Below are positions 1 to 8,782 of a stretch of DNA of 58,135 nucleotides, piece by piece; the first letter of the stretch is position 1; each line of letters starts with the position of its first letter. The translations under genes and the position numbers were made by a program. The stretch covers positions 39,051 through 97,185 of the forward strand of contig JAHEBQ010000020.1 of the NCBI GenBank assembly GCA_024642205.1. Reading direction: 5' to 3'. This DNA is from Planctomycetaceae bacterium. GTDB lineage: Bacteria; Planctomycetota; Planctomycetia; Pirellulales; Pirellulaceae. The notes beneath the pieces were generated by a model. The model saw only the letters and a list, made by a program, of their open reading frames with translations, had not been told where the DNA came from and ran no database searches.

Positions 1-387
1 CGGCATCGCCCAAACGTTAAAGTCGCCCGGCGGATGAACCACGACAAAATTCTGGGTAATTGAAACCTGGTATTTGCTGCCAAATTCTTCCTGTAACCGA
101 ACACGAATGTCCTCCGCCGAATAAGGATCAAATCCGTTTTTCACCTGGGTATAGTCCCGCTCGGACTTGACCGGGAAAACGCTGATCTTGCCGTCGCGAC
201 GCAACAACATCATTTCGCGACCATCCCATGCCAGCGGGCGGCCGATATAGGACTTGCTCTTGTACGGAATCCTGATCGTCAATTCGATCTTGTTCTGCTG
301 ACAGAACGCCGGGATGGGCAGGACGAGTGTCATGAAAACGGCAAAACTGTGCGAGAACCGTTTTGTATTGTTAGCAGGGCTTTTCAT
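1..387 (-). CDS. Secreted protein, N-terminal part (possible DUF1570 family)
   Basis: An open frame of 129 codons starts at the ATG at 387 and runs off the left edge with no stop. Residues 1-29 look like a signal peptide: a basic start, then the hydrophobic FAVFMTLVLPIPAFC, with probable cleavage before Gln30. The mature part carries YIGRPLAWDGREMML and ends in QNFVVVHPPGDFNVWA. From memory this resembles the N-terminal region of planctomycetal secreted DUF1570 proteins, which have a metallopeptidase-like domain further on; that domain would lie outside the window, so the family call is inference. It is divergent from the next gene and shares a 167-bp gap with it. The gene is certainly cut by the window edge. 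Confidence 0.6.
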   Translation of the reverse strand, partial: MKSPANNTKRFSHSFAVFMTLVLPIPAFCQQNKIELTIRIPYKSKSYIGRPLAWDGREMMLLRRDGKISVFPVKSERDYTQVKNGFDPYSAEDIRVRLQEEFGSKYQVSITQNFVVVHPPGDFNVWAMP

Positions 388-437
388 GGTTCCGGGTCAA
401 AAAACTGTCGAATGCCAGACAAGCCTACGTTATGGTC

Positions 438-451
438 GGTAAACGTTAACC
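438..451. promoter_or_regulatory. Near-palindrome between divergent genes
   Basis: GGTAAACGTTAACC is a 14-base dyad with one mismatched pair, centred in the gap between two divergent genes (starts at 387 and 555). Its position would suit a repressor or activator site acting on both, but no regulator is recognised nearby. Low confidence. Confidence 0.2.
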
Positions 452-554
452 AAAAAAAGACAACCCTTTCGATTTTTCAAATTGTTGAATTTTTTCCACG
501 CCCTGTTGGAAAGCCGTTAAAATGGCATTGGAAACATTCGAAGAGGGAGCCTAA

Positions 555-1997
555 ATGCTTTATTCCGTGCCATTGGCGTTGGTCGTCATGATGATGGCCA
601 TGCCCCCGAAAACCGCGATTTCACATTTCGTCATCCAGCAATCCGATCCGATTCTGGTCGCCAATTCTCGACAAGACGAAACGAGCCAGCAACCGACAGA
701 CTCTGAACCTCACCGCGAGGACGATCGACAAGACCTGAGCGACATGGAGTTAATCGAACGTGTTGAGATCTTGCAACGCGAACTCGAATCGCCGGTAATC
801 CCCAAACGAGCCGCCGCTCAAAGCGAGTTGATTCGACTTGGCGTTCGCGTACTCGATTATCTTGAACCCACGAATGAAAAAACGCCATCGGACGCTGTCC
901 AGCGAACCAACCAGGTACGTGCGGCTCTGGAGAAAATCGTCGTCGCATCGGTTACAAAAGCTTCCCGGGTTACCTTGAACGGAAAAATGTCCGTCGGTAC
1001 AGCACTGGACCGAATTCGCAATCAAACCGAAAACGACGTCGGATTGCCGGGCGAAACGCCGGATTTCTTTCTGCAACGCGAAATCGAAATGAATGTCGAA
1101 AACGTGAGTTTCTGGGAGGCACTGGCCGAACTGATGAAGCAGGGAGAATTGGTGGTCGACCCCTACGGCGGATCACGCGGCAAGTTGCGGCTTTCCCCAA
1201 CCCGATCGGCGCGAATCAAGGCCGCCAACCCGGGCATCGATATGCCGGAAGAAAAAAAACAGGTGACTGATCGGCCTCGCAATGTTTCGGGGATTTTCGA
1301 TTTGGCAGTCACCCAGGTGATCGCTTCCCGAAACCTCTCCAATCCGGAGTTGAACTACTGCAACCTGCAAATGGTCGTGCGTTGGGAACCCCGCGTAACC
1401 CCGATCTCGATCGAGTTGCCTGCGTCGAGCATCAAAGCGGTCGATGAATTCGACAATCCAATTTCCGTCACCAACCCGGACGTAGTCATCTCGGGAACAG
1501 TGCAACCAGAAATATCCGAGCTCGAATTCTCCGTACCGATCGCGCTTGTCGATCGCCAAATCGAAGTCATCAAATCATTCGAGGCCACCATCGATGCCGT
1601 CGTTACCGGACGAACCGAGACGTTTCGATTCAGAAAAATTGGAAAACTCGCACCTGGCGTCGAACAAACCAAGGCCGGAGCCACGGTGACGTTCGGTGGA
1701 ATTGAGAAGAATGAGGACTTGTTCGGAGTGACTGTCCGGCTAAGATTCGATGAAGAAAACAACGCGCTCGAATCGCACCAGAATTGGGTTTACAGCAATC
1801 AGATGTACCTGGAAAACGAGGCAGGAGAGCAATTTCAGTTTCTCGCCTATGAAGGTGTCAAGCAAAACAACAACGAAGTCGCGATCCGTTATTATTTTGA
1901 GCCCGATCCGAAAGAAATGACGTTGTACTATAAAACACCGGCAGCGATCGTCCAGATCCCGGTGAAGGTGTCACTGAAAAACATTCCTCTGCCATAG
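555..1997 (+). CDS. Secreted hypothetical protein, 480 aa
   Basis: I do not recognise the family. The ATG at 555 is preceded by a purine-rich ribosome site (GAGGGAG, 8 bases upstream). Residues 1-25 are hydrophobic with several Met residues and may be a signal peptide or membrane anchor. Residues about 55-135 are helical and charged (MELIERVEILQRELES). Residues about 140-220 contain GKMSVGTALDRIRNQ followed by short strands, faintly like secretin or STN-type small domains. The C-terminal half is beta-rich, with repeated short strands and no cysteine cluster, as expected for an exported protein. It is followed by the parvulin gene on the same strand about 110 bases downstream, so the two may be co-transcribed. 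No catalytic motif is visible. Confidence 0.75.
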   Translation: MLYSVPLALVVMMMAMPPKTAISHFVIQQSDPILVANSRQDETSQQPTDSEPHREDDRQDLSDMELIERVEILQRELESPVIPKRAAAQSELIRLGVRVLDYLEPTNEKTPSDAVQRTNQVRAALEKIVVASVTKASRVTLNGKMSVGTALDRIRNQTENDVGLPGETPDFFLQREIEMNVENVSFWEALAELMKQGELVVDPYGGSRGKLRLSPTRSARIKAANPGIDMPEEKKQVTDRPRNVSGIFDLAVTQVIASRNLSNPELNYCNLQMVVRWEPRVTPISIELPASSIKAVDEFDNPISVTNPDVVISGTVQPEISELEFSVPIALVDRQIEVIKSFEATIDAVVTGRTETFRFRKIGKLAPGVEQTKAGATVTFGGIEKNEDLFGVTVRLRFDEENNALESHQNWVYSNQMYLENEAGEQFQFLAYEGVKQNNNEVAIRYYFEPDPKEMTLYYKTPAAIVQIPVKVSLKNIPLP

Positions 1998-2106
1998 CTC
2001 GGTGTCACCTGGGTTCCCCTGCAGAGGCCAATACCCGGCGTCTCCTGAAATCCACTTCCGCGAACAGGCTGACCCTTCAATTTGGCAAGAATCGGAACTC
2101 GCGTTT

Positions 2107-3087
2107 ATGGATTTCAACAGCATGGCATCGTTACCACTCGACCTGTCAGTTTTGCGCCGTCACATCATTTTCGTCGCCTGGTTGTCGATGGCATTTCTGA
2201 CCGTCGGATCGCGGACCGTAGCCCAGGAAGTGGAACTGGCTGCTGCGCCCCAAAGGGAAATCGCAGCGACTGTCGATGGTACGGTCATCACGATTGATCA
2301 AGTCGAACGCGACATTGCTCGAACGCTGCAGGGCATCAAGCTGACCCCTTCCCAGAAAACGGAAGCCCGCGCGGCGGCCTTGAACAAGCTGATCAATCAA
2401 CGCATTGTGTACAATTTCCTCGAAAAACACGGGATTGCTGCAGGCGATGAGGAAGTCCAGTTACGGCTCGAAGAACTTGAAACCGAACTTGAAACCGTTG
2501 AGAAAACGATCGAGGATTACCTGCTGGAAACGAACCAGTCGTTGGACGAATTTCGATTCCAGATCGCCTGGCAAATCAGTTGGCGGCGATACCTCCAGCG
2601 GAAACTGACCGACGAATTCCTTGAATCGCACTTCAACGAGAACAAACGTCAAATGGACGGCACGGAATTGAAGGTGGCGCATCTCCTGCTCAAACATCAA
2701 AAACATGACACCACCAAAGAAACCGAGAATCTTGTCCGGCAGGCAACCACCCTTGTGGAGCAGATCAGCAACACATCCTTGACATGGGACGAAGCCGTGG
2801 CGCGTTATTCTCAAGCCCCGACGAGCGATTCTGGTGGGTTGATCGGCTGGATCCGTTTTGACGGTCCCATGCCAAAGCCTTTCACCCGTGTCGCATTCGA
2901 GCTGAACGCAGGTGAAGTCAGCGCTCCGGTATCGACGAAGTTTGGCGTTCACATCATCAAGTGCCTCGAAGTCAGAGAAGGAAAACTCGGCTGGCGTGAC
3001 ATCATTGACGACGTCAAGAAAAGTGGTTCGCGAGCCTACTTTGACGCGATCGTCAAAAAGCATCGGCCGGAAGTCGACGTCGAGTAA
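2107..3087 (+). CDS. Periplasmic parvulin-type peptidyl-prolyl isomerase (SurA/PpiC-like)
   Basis: Catalyses cis-trans isomerisation of peptidyl-prolyl bonds, probably assisting folding of exported proteins. The frame is open from a GTG at 2002, but the ATG at 2107 puts a signal peptide at the N-terminus (LRRHIIFVAWLSMAFLTVGS, cut near VAQE), so I prefer it; 326 residues. Residues about 45-175 form a helical SurA_N-like chaperone domain (DGTVITIDQVERDI, NKLINQRIVYNFL). Residues about 185-300 are the parvulin domain, with LKVAHLLLKHQ, the SDSGGLIGWI signature and FGVHIIKCLEVREG near the end. It converges with the acyltransferase gene with only 10 bases between the stops. The duplicated parvulin near 23 kb is a related protein. 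Confidence 0.85.
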   Translation: MDFNSMASLPLDLSVLRRHIIFVAWLSMAFLTVGSRTVAQEVELAAAPQREIAATVDGTVITIDQVERDIARTLQGIKLTPSQKTEARAAALNKLINQRIVYNFLEKHGIAAGDEEVQLRLEELETELETVEKTIEDYLLETNQSLDEFRFQIAWQISWRRYLQRKLTDEFLESHFNENKRQMDGTELKVAHLLLKHQKHDTTKETENLVRQATTLVEQISNTSLTWDEAVARYSQAPTSDSGGLIGWIRFDGPMPKPFTRVAFELNAGEVSAPVSTKFGVHIIKCLEVREGKLGWRDIIDDVKKSGSRAYFDAIVKKHRPEVDVE

Positions 3088-3097
3088 GGCCGGATGG

Positions 3098-4828
3098 TCA
3101 CTTTTTCTCCCAAACATGCAACTGTCGATTCCGTGCGCTGCGAGGACCTCGATCGACCACGGCCGATTTCCGCTCGACGTCAAAAAACCCGGTCGCAATC
3201 GTCGTGACGTCTGTCATCTGACCAGGCGCCAGTCGAATTCGATCGATGACCTCATCCTCGCCTCGGACGTGATCGAATATCGACCGATTGGCATTGCCCC
3301 GCCCAACCACCTTTTGTTGATCATCGAGCAACTTGATGAACCGTTCGCCGCGTCGACCGGTATTCAACCGCCAAACCAGCTCGAGCGTCATTCCGCCGTC
3401 ATCGGTTTGCTTTGCCCTGGCTCCCAGCAACGTCGCGTCCTGTTCAAACTGGGCGTTTTTTATTCTTGGATCCGTTGCCGCGACAATGGCTTCGATTCGG
3501 TGCTGGTCATGGATGTCATACGTAGACTCGGAAACGAACCAGCTACAGGCCGCGACGAGCGCGACGATCGGCACAAACCCCGGCGAACGAATCCAGCTCC
3601 AAATCGAACCGGCAAGCGTTCTGGCAGTCGAACCGAACCCCCGTCCATCGTACCATTCGACTATCGCACGTCGGAACGGAAGTTCAACCACGTGGAAAAG
3701 CGTCGAAGCAAGACACACCGACATCAGCAAGCTGCATAACACCGTACCTTCGACCACCCACGGTCTGTCAACCCAATCCTGACGAACCAGAATCAACATC
3801 ACTCCCATGTGAATCATGTAAAATGAATAGCTGATTTCACCCAGATAGACCATCAATCGGCTCGCCAGGAATCTCGTAACCAACCCACGGGTACTGGCAA
3901 ACGTCATGACCAGCAAGGCGAACACCGGGGCCGCACCACAAAACCGGAACCAATACCACAATCCCATTGGCAATCCGGACCTGTTCTCGGCGCCATACAT
4001 TCCCCACCAATCGGCTGTCATAAAATGAAGCACCACCATTCCGACGGCAAAAACCTCGAAGACCGAATCGGATTTGAAACTGGCTGGAAGCCCTGATCGT
4101 TTGGATGAATGTTCGAGGTGGAGGAACCCGCATCCAACGCCCGTCGCAAATTCGAACAACCGCATTATTGGATTCGCATGGACAATCGAATTCAACTTGA
4201 TGGTCGCATCGGCGGAAACAGGTACGAGGTAGCTGACAGACAGCAGCCCAACGAATGTACCGATCAAGATCAGCAAATATTTGCCAATAAACTTTTTCGC
4301 TCCCCCGATCAACAGACATGGAAACACCAGATAGAAAAATGCCTCCACTGACAAGCTCCACGAAGGCCCGTTGAGCGAATAAATCCAGTCGTAATTTGGA
4401 ATCCAGCTCTGCAACAGGAACCCGTTGATCATCAGCTTGACAACAGGGTAGGGGCGGTTGAAATACGCTCGAACACCGAAAACCAGGAAAAGAGAAAACA
4501 GGAGTGTCGCGAAATGGAGCGGCCAGATCCGGGCAAATCGTTTCAAGTAGAACCTTGATCCGCAAAACCTGGGCCCGCCGACGACGTCGCGGTTCGATTC
4601 CGTCAATCGTTCGGAAACCGGTTGGGGACGGGAACCGTAAACGTAGGTGAGAATAAATCCGGACAGGACGAAAAAGAAACTGACGCCTGCAGCCCCAAAC
4701 GGCCAGTCGCCAATGTCAAACTGAGGCCATCGGACGGAAACATGGGCAACGAACACAGAAAGTGCCGCGACAAAACGCAGCCCGGTCAGTGATTTGAGGT
4801 GTTGCTTTTCAAAAGGGCTTGTCGTCAT
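3098..4828 (-). CDS. Membrane O-acyltransferase, acyltransferase 3 family (OafA/YrhL-like)
   Basis: Predicted to transfer acyl groups to an extracytoplasmic sugar or polymer. The ATG at 4828 begins MTTSPFEKQHLKSLTGLRF; an upstream ATG at 4876 is possible but adds only polar residues. Residues 1-400 hold about ten membrane segments and the family hallmarks: TGLRFVAALSVFVAH with the conserved His near the N-terminus, the GVSFFFVLSGFIL segment, and ARIWPLHF. After the last membrane segment (about 415-435), some 140 residues form a soluble beta-rich domain (MTLELVWRLN, RLAPGQMTDV). Such a tail is not part of the basic acyltransferase 3 fold, and its role is unknown. The substrate cannot be read from sequence, and no glycan cluster surrounds the gene. 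Confidence 0.85.
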   Translation of the reverse strand: MTTSPFEKQHLKSLTGLRFVAALSVFVAHVSVRWPQFDIGDWPFGAAGVSFFFVLSGFILTYVYGSRPQPVSERLTESNRDVVGGPRFCGSRFYLKRFARIWPLHFATLLFSLFLVFGVRAYFNRPYPVVKLMINGFLLQSWIPNYDWIYSLNGPSWSLSVEAFFYLVFPCLLIGGAKKFIGKYLLILIGTFVGLLSVSYLVPVSADATIKLNSIVHANPIMRLFEFATGVGCGFLHLEHSSKRSGLPASFKSDSVFEVFAVGMVVLHFMTADWWGMYGAENRSGLPMGLWYWFRFCGAAPVFALLVMTFASTRGLVTRFLASRLMVYLGEISYSFYMIHMGVMLILVRQDWVDRPWVVEGTVLCSLLMSVCLASTLFHVVELPFRRAIVEWYDGRGFGSTARTLAGSIWSWIRSPGFVPIVALVAACSWFVSESTYDIHDQHRIEAIVAATDPRIKNAQFEQDATLLGARAKQTDDGGMTLELVWRLNTGRRGERFIKLLDDQQKVVGRGNANRSIFDHVRGEDEVIDRIRLAPGQMTDVTTIATGFFDVERKSAVVDRGPRSARNRQLHVWEKK

Positions 4829-5083
4829 TGTCTCTGATTGTAACGACACTGATCGACTCGTCCCATGCAAATCCACGAACTCTTAACGAGACAGGCCATG
4901 ACCGCGCAGCGACGGAATTCAGCTCAGCGCTTCGCCAATCCAACTGAAAGAAAGACCTTCAGCGACGGAACTGGCCGACTCCTTGAGCATGCGGCAAGTC
5001 ACTCGAGGACCGGCGACAGCCCAATGGGTCATGCGACGATGGTGACTCCAACCGCCCACCGCGTTGCCCGCGGCGCAAATCAC

Positions 5084-6256
5084 CTACAGGTTTCCGCGTT
5101 TGGCCTGTTCCAACTCCAGGGACTCAAATAACGCCTTGAAGTTACCCTTACCAAACGACTCGCTCCCGCGCCGACAGATGATTTCGAAAAACAGGGTAGG
5201 GCGGTCCTGGAGTGGCTTTGTAAAAATCTGCAACAGATAGCCCTTGTCATCCCGATCTACCAGTACCCGCAAGTCCTTAATCTTCTCGACATCTTCTTTG
5301 ATTTCACCGACGCGATCCCACACGAGATCATAATAGGTTTCCGGGATAGCCAGGAAATCGACTCCGCGGCGACGCAACTGGCCTACCGTGTTGACCTCGT
5401 CCTTGGTCAATAATGCCAGGTGTTGAATGCCCGCAGTGTTGTTATGCCAGTCAAGATACTCCTCAATCTGGCTCTTGTTACGCCCTTCGGCAGGCTCGTT
5501 AATGGGAATCTTGATCAACTCGCGACCCGAATCCATCACTTTCGACATCAAAGCCGTGTACTCGGTTGAAATATCCTCGGCGTCAAAATGCTTGAACAAT
5601 TTGAAACCAAGCACATCCTCATACCATTGAACCCACACGTCCATTTGTCCCATCGGAACATTTCCGACGCAATGGTCGACATAGAAAAGTCCCGTTGGGT
5701 TCTCGCGGTTGTACTGGTTGATCGCCAGGTCATCGACCAGTTTAAAGTTGGGCAAAAACTGCTGGCCCCGTTGTTTGACGTTCTCCAGTGCGTACTTTCC
5801 CGTCCGTGAAATGAAAGTGTGAACCACGCGCCCAAACGACTTGATTCCGGCCTGGACGACGGTCCCCAGTTCATCGGAGGTCTCCATCGGCTCGTACGCC
5901 GACTCAGCACCATTTTTGAGCGCTTGTTCGTACGCGACTGTCGAATCCTCGACCGTGAATGCAATGTCCTTGATTCCATCTCCATACAGACCGACCTCTT
6001 TTTGAATTGGATGGTCAGGCAAAAGTGCGGTCGTCAGGAGAAAACGAATATTGCCCTGGGTCAGCAAATAACTCGCCGTTTCACGCGCGTTGGTTGTCAG
6101 GTCCGAAACCTGTTCGATTTCAAAACCAAATGCCTGGGCATAAAAGTAGGCCGCCTGCTTTGCATTGCCAACATAAAATTGAACATAGTCGACGTCGATC
6201 AGACGCAATGGATCATTCGTTTTTTTGGAATCGGAGAAAGCTGCCGGAGAACTCAT
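5084..6256 (-). CDS. hppD: 4-hydroxyphenylpyruvate dioxygenase
   Basis: Fe(II)-dependent enzyme converting 4-hydroxyphenylpyruvate and O2 to homogentisate and CO2 in tyrosine breakdown; cytoplasmic. The ATG at 6256 (MSSPAAFSD) is preferred over an in-frame TTG two codons upstream; 390 residues is close to the bacterial size. Two VOC domains are visible: residues about 18-150 (DVDYVQFYVGNAKQAAYFY) and 190-360. The iron ligands are His195 in VDHCVGNV, His279 in GIQHLAL and Glu358 in LFFEIICR. The C-terminal helix ends FKALFESLELEQ, as in the family. No homogentisate dioxygenase or fumarylacetoacetase gene lies nearby. An aromatic/aspartate aminotransferase that could supply its substrate is 20 kb away. 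Function is very secure. Confidence 0.97.
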   Translation of the reverse strand: MSSPAAFSDSKKTNDPLRLIDVDYVQFYVGNAKQAAYFYAQAFGFEIEQVSDLTTNARETASYLLTQGNIRFLLTTALLPDHPIQKEVGLYGDGIKDIAFTVEDSTVAYEQALKNGAESAYEPMETSDELGTVVQAGIKSFGRVVHTFISRTGKYALENVKQRGQQFLPNFKLVDDLAINQYNRENPTGLFYVDHCVGNVPMGQMDVWVQWYEDVLGFKLFKHFDAEDISTEYTALMSKVMDSGRELIKIPINEPAEGRNKSQIEEYLDWHNNTAGIQHLALLTKDEVNTVGQLRRRGVDFLAIPETYYDLVWDRVGEIKEDVEKIKDLRVLVDRDDKGYLLQIFTKPLQDRPTLFFEIICRRGSESFGKGNFKALFESLELEQAKRGNL

Positions 6257-6783
6257 TTTCAAAACTCTTTGTCAAATTTGATTGGTCAGGCGAATCCACC
6301 ATGGGTTAAAGTCAATTGCAAGTCGCCGCAAGCAACATTGCATCACGAATTCTAACAGAAACGCCGGATCGGTTAAGGCAATACGAAAATCAAATCCGCC
6401 GGCTTTCACTCAAAAAACGAATTCGTCCATATGTTGGCGTTGATTATTCTCTCGCGCAGACAGGTCACGATGTGGTCACTTGCGAAATTCCAATTTGATA
6501 CTGCAACGCGACAGAGGTACCGGCGGAAAATCAGAATCTACCTCTGGAAGATCGGAACCGATCAGCCGGAGCCATTTGGATCCGGTAATCGGGAAATATC
6601 TCGACAATACGGTGACGGTTCCGAGACCGGCGACCCTGTTCTCCCACTGCCGATCAAACCGACGGTTGACCTCTGAACCCGACAAGATCGACACCTGGAA
6701 CGATCGAACTTGGCAGCGGCAATCGTCGAGACCAGCGACGGTCGCAACGGTCCGCTGAATGCCGGGTTTTCGGGGATTGGCGC
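6257..6783. other. Intergenic region, about 530 bp, no gene seen
   Basis: The gap lies upstream of hppD and downstream of the EEP gene, both on the minus strand. Short open frames on both strands have atypical composition and no recognisable domain. It probably holds the hppD promoter. I see no strong hairpin or repeat. Confidence 0.4.
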
Positions 6784-8358
6784 TCAATCCTGGAGGTCAA
6801 TCTCCAGAACCAGGGGCCGATGATCCGATGCGAGCGGCTCATCAATCACGTCGATGGCCGAAATTGACCAGCGAGATTTCCTTTGAGTCATGGCAAAATC
6901 AATTTCCCGGTCCGGATGGTCCGACGAAAACGTAAAACGATCTTCACCCTTGTCTGGATTCTCCCAATTCGAATGAAACAGATTCATGACCGACGAACCA
7001 GGTGTCGAATTGAAATCACCCACAATGACAATCTCGCCTGGTATGTTTTCCAGGTGGACAAGCAACCGATTGGCTTGGGCCAGTCGTTCAGCTTCTGTCC
7101 GGTAAAAATGCACATCGGCAACGGTGAGATCTTCGGTGGAACTTGCAGCGATTTTGGCAACCAGCGATGTGCGCGGCTCAGCACCTTCAGGCAAACGCAG
7201 GTTGTTGGACTCACGAATCGGAAGTCTGGAGAGAACTGCCATTCCGTATTCGCCTCCCTGGAATTCAAAAAACGGGCCAAATGCATGATGCGGCAATCCG
7301 GTCAACTTCGACAACACCGCGGGCTCGTCCACATTTCCGCTCCGCTGAACATTTTTGTCGACTTCCTGTAGCGCGACGATGTCGGGATTCAATCGACGAA
7401 TCACACTGGCGGTCCGTTCGAGATCAACTTGATTATCGTTGCCTCGACCATGTTTGATGTTATAAGACAAAATCCTCAGACGCCTGCCTTTGACTTCGCC
7501 GTCACCAAATTCCACTGGCAAATCCAAAGGCGGCTTTCGCTGGGCCTCGGGGAGTTCTACCGCAGCTTTCAGTTTCGCGTGTTCGTTCTTGATGTCGCCA
7601 CCGGTTGCCAGGAAGTACCGATCAGCCGTGGTACCAGCATCGATATTCTCCGTGGGCGTTGGATCGGCGGTGAAACGCGCTCGCGCAAGTGGTTGCCACT
7701 GGTCGTCGCTCAGGACCCAGCCGTTGCCAATCCAGCAATGACGCGACTTTTTTGCCGATTTTCCGTCCCGGAGAAAGTCCTCGATGAAACTGTAATAACC
7801 ACGCAGCAAATGACGGTCGGCCAATGTTGAAAAGGTTGCCATGTGCTGCCAACGTTGTTCCGCCGCAACGTAAAAATAGCCTGCGTACAGGGTTCGGTCG
7901 CCATCCGGTCTGGCGTAAACGAGGAAACGGCACGTCTCACCGGTCTTCCAGGGATAGTCGTAAAACGACTGGCCACCGGTTCCTTCGCCGCCGAACCTTT
8001 TGACACGGATGTTTTTTCCGGCCGCAATTTCCTGGACGCGTCGCTCCGCTGGCGTCAGGTTGGGGTTGTTCTGTTTGCCCGGTTCCCAGACGGAAAACAG
8101 AACCACTTTTTTCCCATTAGCAAGTTCCTGGATTCCAAAATAGCCTTTGCTGAATCCACAAGCCATGAAATACGTCCCGGGCGCCGAATCTGTAACCGTG
8201 AGTTCATTGTAAAACGCGGTCGCTTCCATGGCTGGAAAAGCCAAATGAACGGATCGGCAGGCTTTCGGCTCCTCAAGTTGCACATCCTGTCCTGAACTTC
8301 GTTCTGCGAACACCCATCCGTTGGCAAACATGAACATGACCAGTACCGACAGTTTCAT
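6784..8358 (-). CDS. Secreted DUF3472 + endonuclease/exonuclease/phosphatase-fold protein
   Basis: Two domains sit in one exported protein of 524 residues. The ATG at 8358 has a good ribosome site (GAAGGAAA) and starts a signal peptide (MKLSVLVMFMFANGWVFA); a longer frame upstream is unlikely. Residues about 30-235 match the DUF3472 pattern, with FMACGFSKGYFGIQEL, VVLFSVWEPG and KTGETCRFLVYA. Residues about 275-524 form an EEP phosphodiesterase domain with RILSYNIKHGRG, DIVALQEVD, VIVGDFNSTPGS and the terminal ASDHRPLVLEI, so the metal and catalytic residues (Asn, Glu, Asp-Asn, Asp-His) are present. It could cleave a phosphodiester or a phosphorylated sugar or lipid outside the cytoplasm; the substrate is unknown. 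A second EEP protein is encoded just upstream on the same strand, suggesting linked jobs. Confidence 0.85.
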   Translation of the reverse strand: MKLSVLVMFMFANGWVFAERSSGQDVQLEEPKACRSVHLAFPAMEATAFYNELTVTDSAPGTYFMACGFSKGYFGIQELANGKKVVLFSVWEPGKQNNPNLTPAERRVQEIAAGKNIRVKRFGGEGTGGQSFYDYPWKTGETCRFLVYARPDGDRTLYAGYFYVAAEQRWQHMATFSTLADRHLLRGYYSFIEDFLRDGKSAKKSRHCWIGNGWVLSDDQWQPLARARFTADPTPTENIDAGTTADRYFLATGGDIKNEHAKLKAAVELPEAQRKPPLDLPVEFGDGEVKGRRLRILSYNIKHGRGNDNQVDLERTASVIRRLNPDIVALQEVDKNVQRSGNVDEPAVLSKLTGLPHHAFGPFFEFQGGEYGMAVLSRLPIRESNNLRLPEGAEPRTSLVAKIAASSTEDLTVADVHFYRTEAERLAQANRLLVHLENIPGEIVIVGDFNSTPGSSVMNLFHSNWENPDKGEDRFTFSSDHPDREIDFAMTQRKSRWSISAIDVIDEPLASDHRPLVLEIDLQD

Positions 8359-8470
8359 TGAATTTCCTTCGAGATATTGCAGCCATTCTGTTCGATACCC
8401 AGTTCGCAAGCACGACATCCATCCGGAGCTACCGAACTCAATCAACGAAATGGGGGTTCGCCCCCTGTTA

Positions 8471-8782
8471 TCACTCTTCTTTGCCGACCTGGCCACCATA
8501 GATCGCAAAAATGGTTCTCACGTGCGGAACCAGTCGTTCGACCAGGATTGAATCGCTCGAATCAAGCGGCACATGTGGGTCAAGCTCGCCGTTGCGAGCT
8601 GCCAGAACAAGGGCGGCCAGCACGTGTTCGACATCAACGGGCAACCGAGTCGGCTCCTCCAAATGAAGGGCCAAGTCAAGCAACACATCGGTGAGTCCAG
8701 GATCGACGGTGGCTTCTCCTGCGTCATCGACGACAATGCCGGGTACAATGGGTAGGTCGCGCTGATCGTCCACGGGATTCAC
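8471..8782 (-). CDS. Small acidic hypothetical protein, 103 aa
   Basis: I do not recognise it. A GTG start at 8782 directly abuts the TAA stop (8783-8785) of the upstream EEP gene, so the two are probably translationally coupled. The product is soluble, acidic and predicted mostly helical (LTDVLLDLALHLEEP, VDVEHVLAALVLAARN), with no signal peptide or cysteines. Balanced composition and tight spacing to its neighbour argue for a real gene, although the opposite strand also carries open frames. It ends 112 bases before the start of the DUF3472-EEP gene, so all three could form one operon. Function unknown. Confidence 0.6.
   Translation of the reverse strand: MNPVDDQRDLPIVPGIVVDDAGEATVDPGLTDVLLDLALHLEEPTRLPVDVEHVLAALVLAARNGELDPHVPLDSSDSILVERLVPHVRTIFAIYGGQVGKEE

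Noticed and set aside
2002..2106. Upstream GTG start for the first parvulin gene
   Set aside because: It would add 35 polar residues ahead of the signal peptide; the ATG at 2107 is more plausible.
6476..6787. Minus-strand frame of 103 codons upstream of the DUF3472-EEP gene's end
   Set aside because: It lacks a ribosome site, overlaps the 3' end of the EEP gene and shows no conserved pattern.
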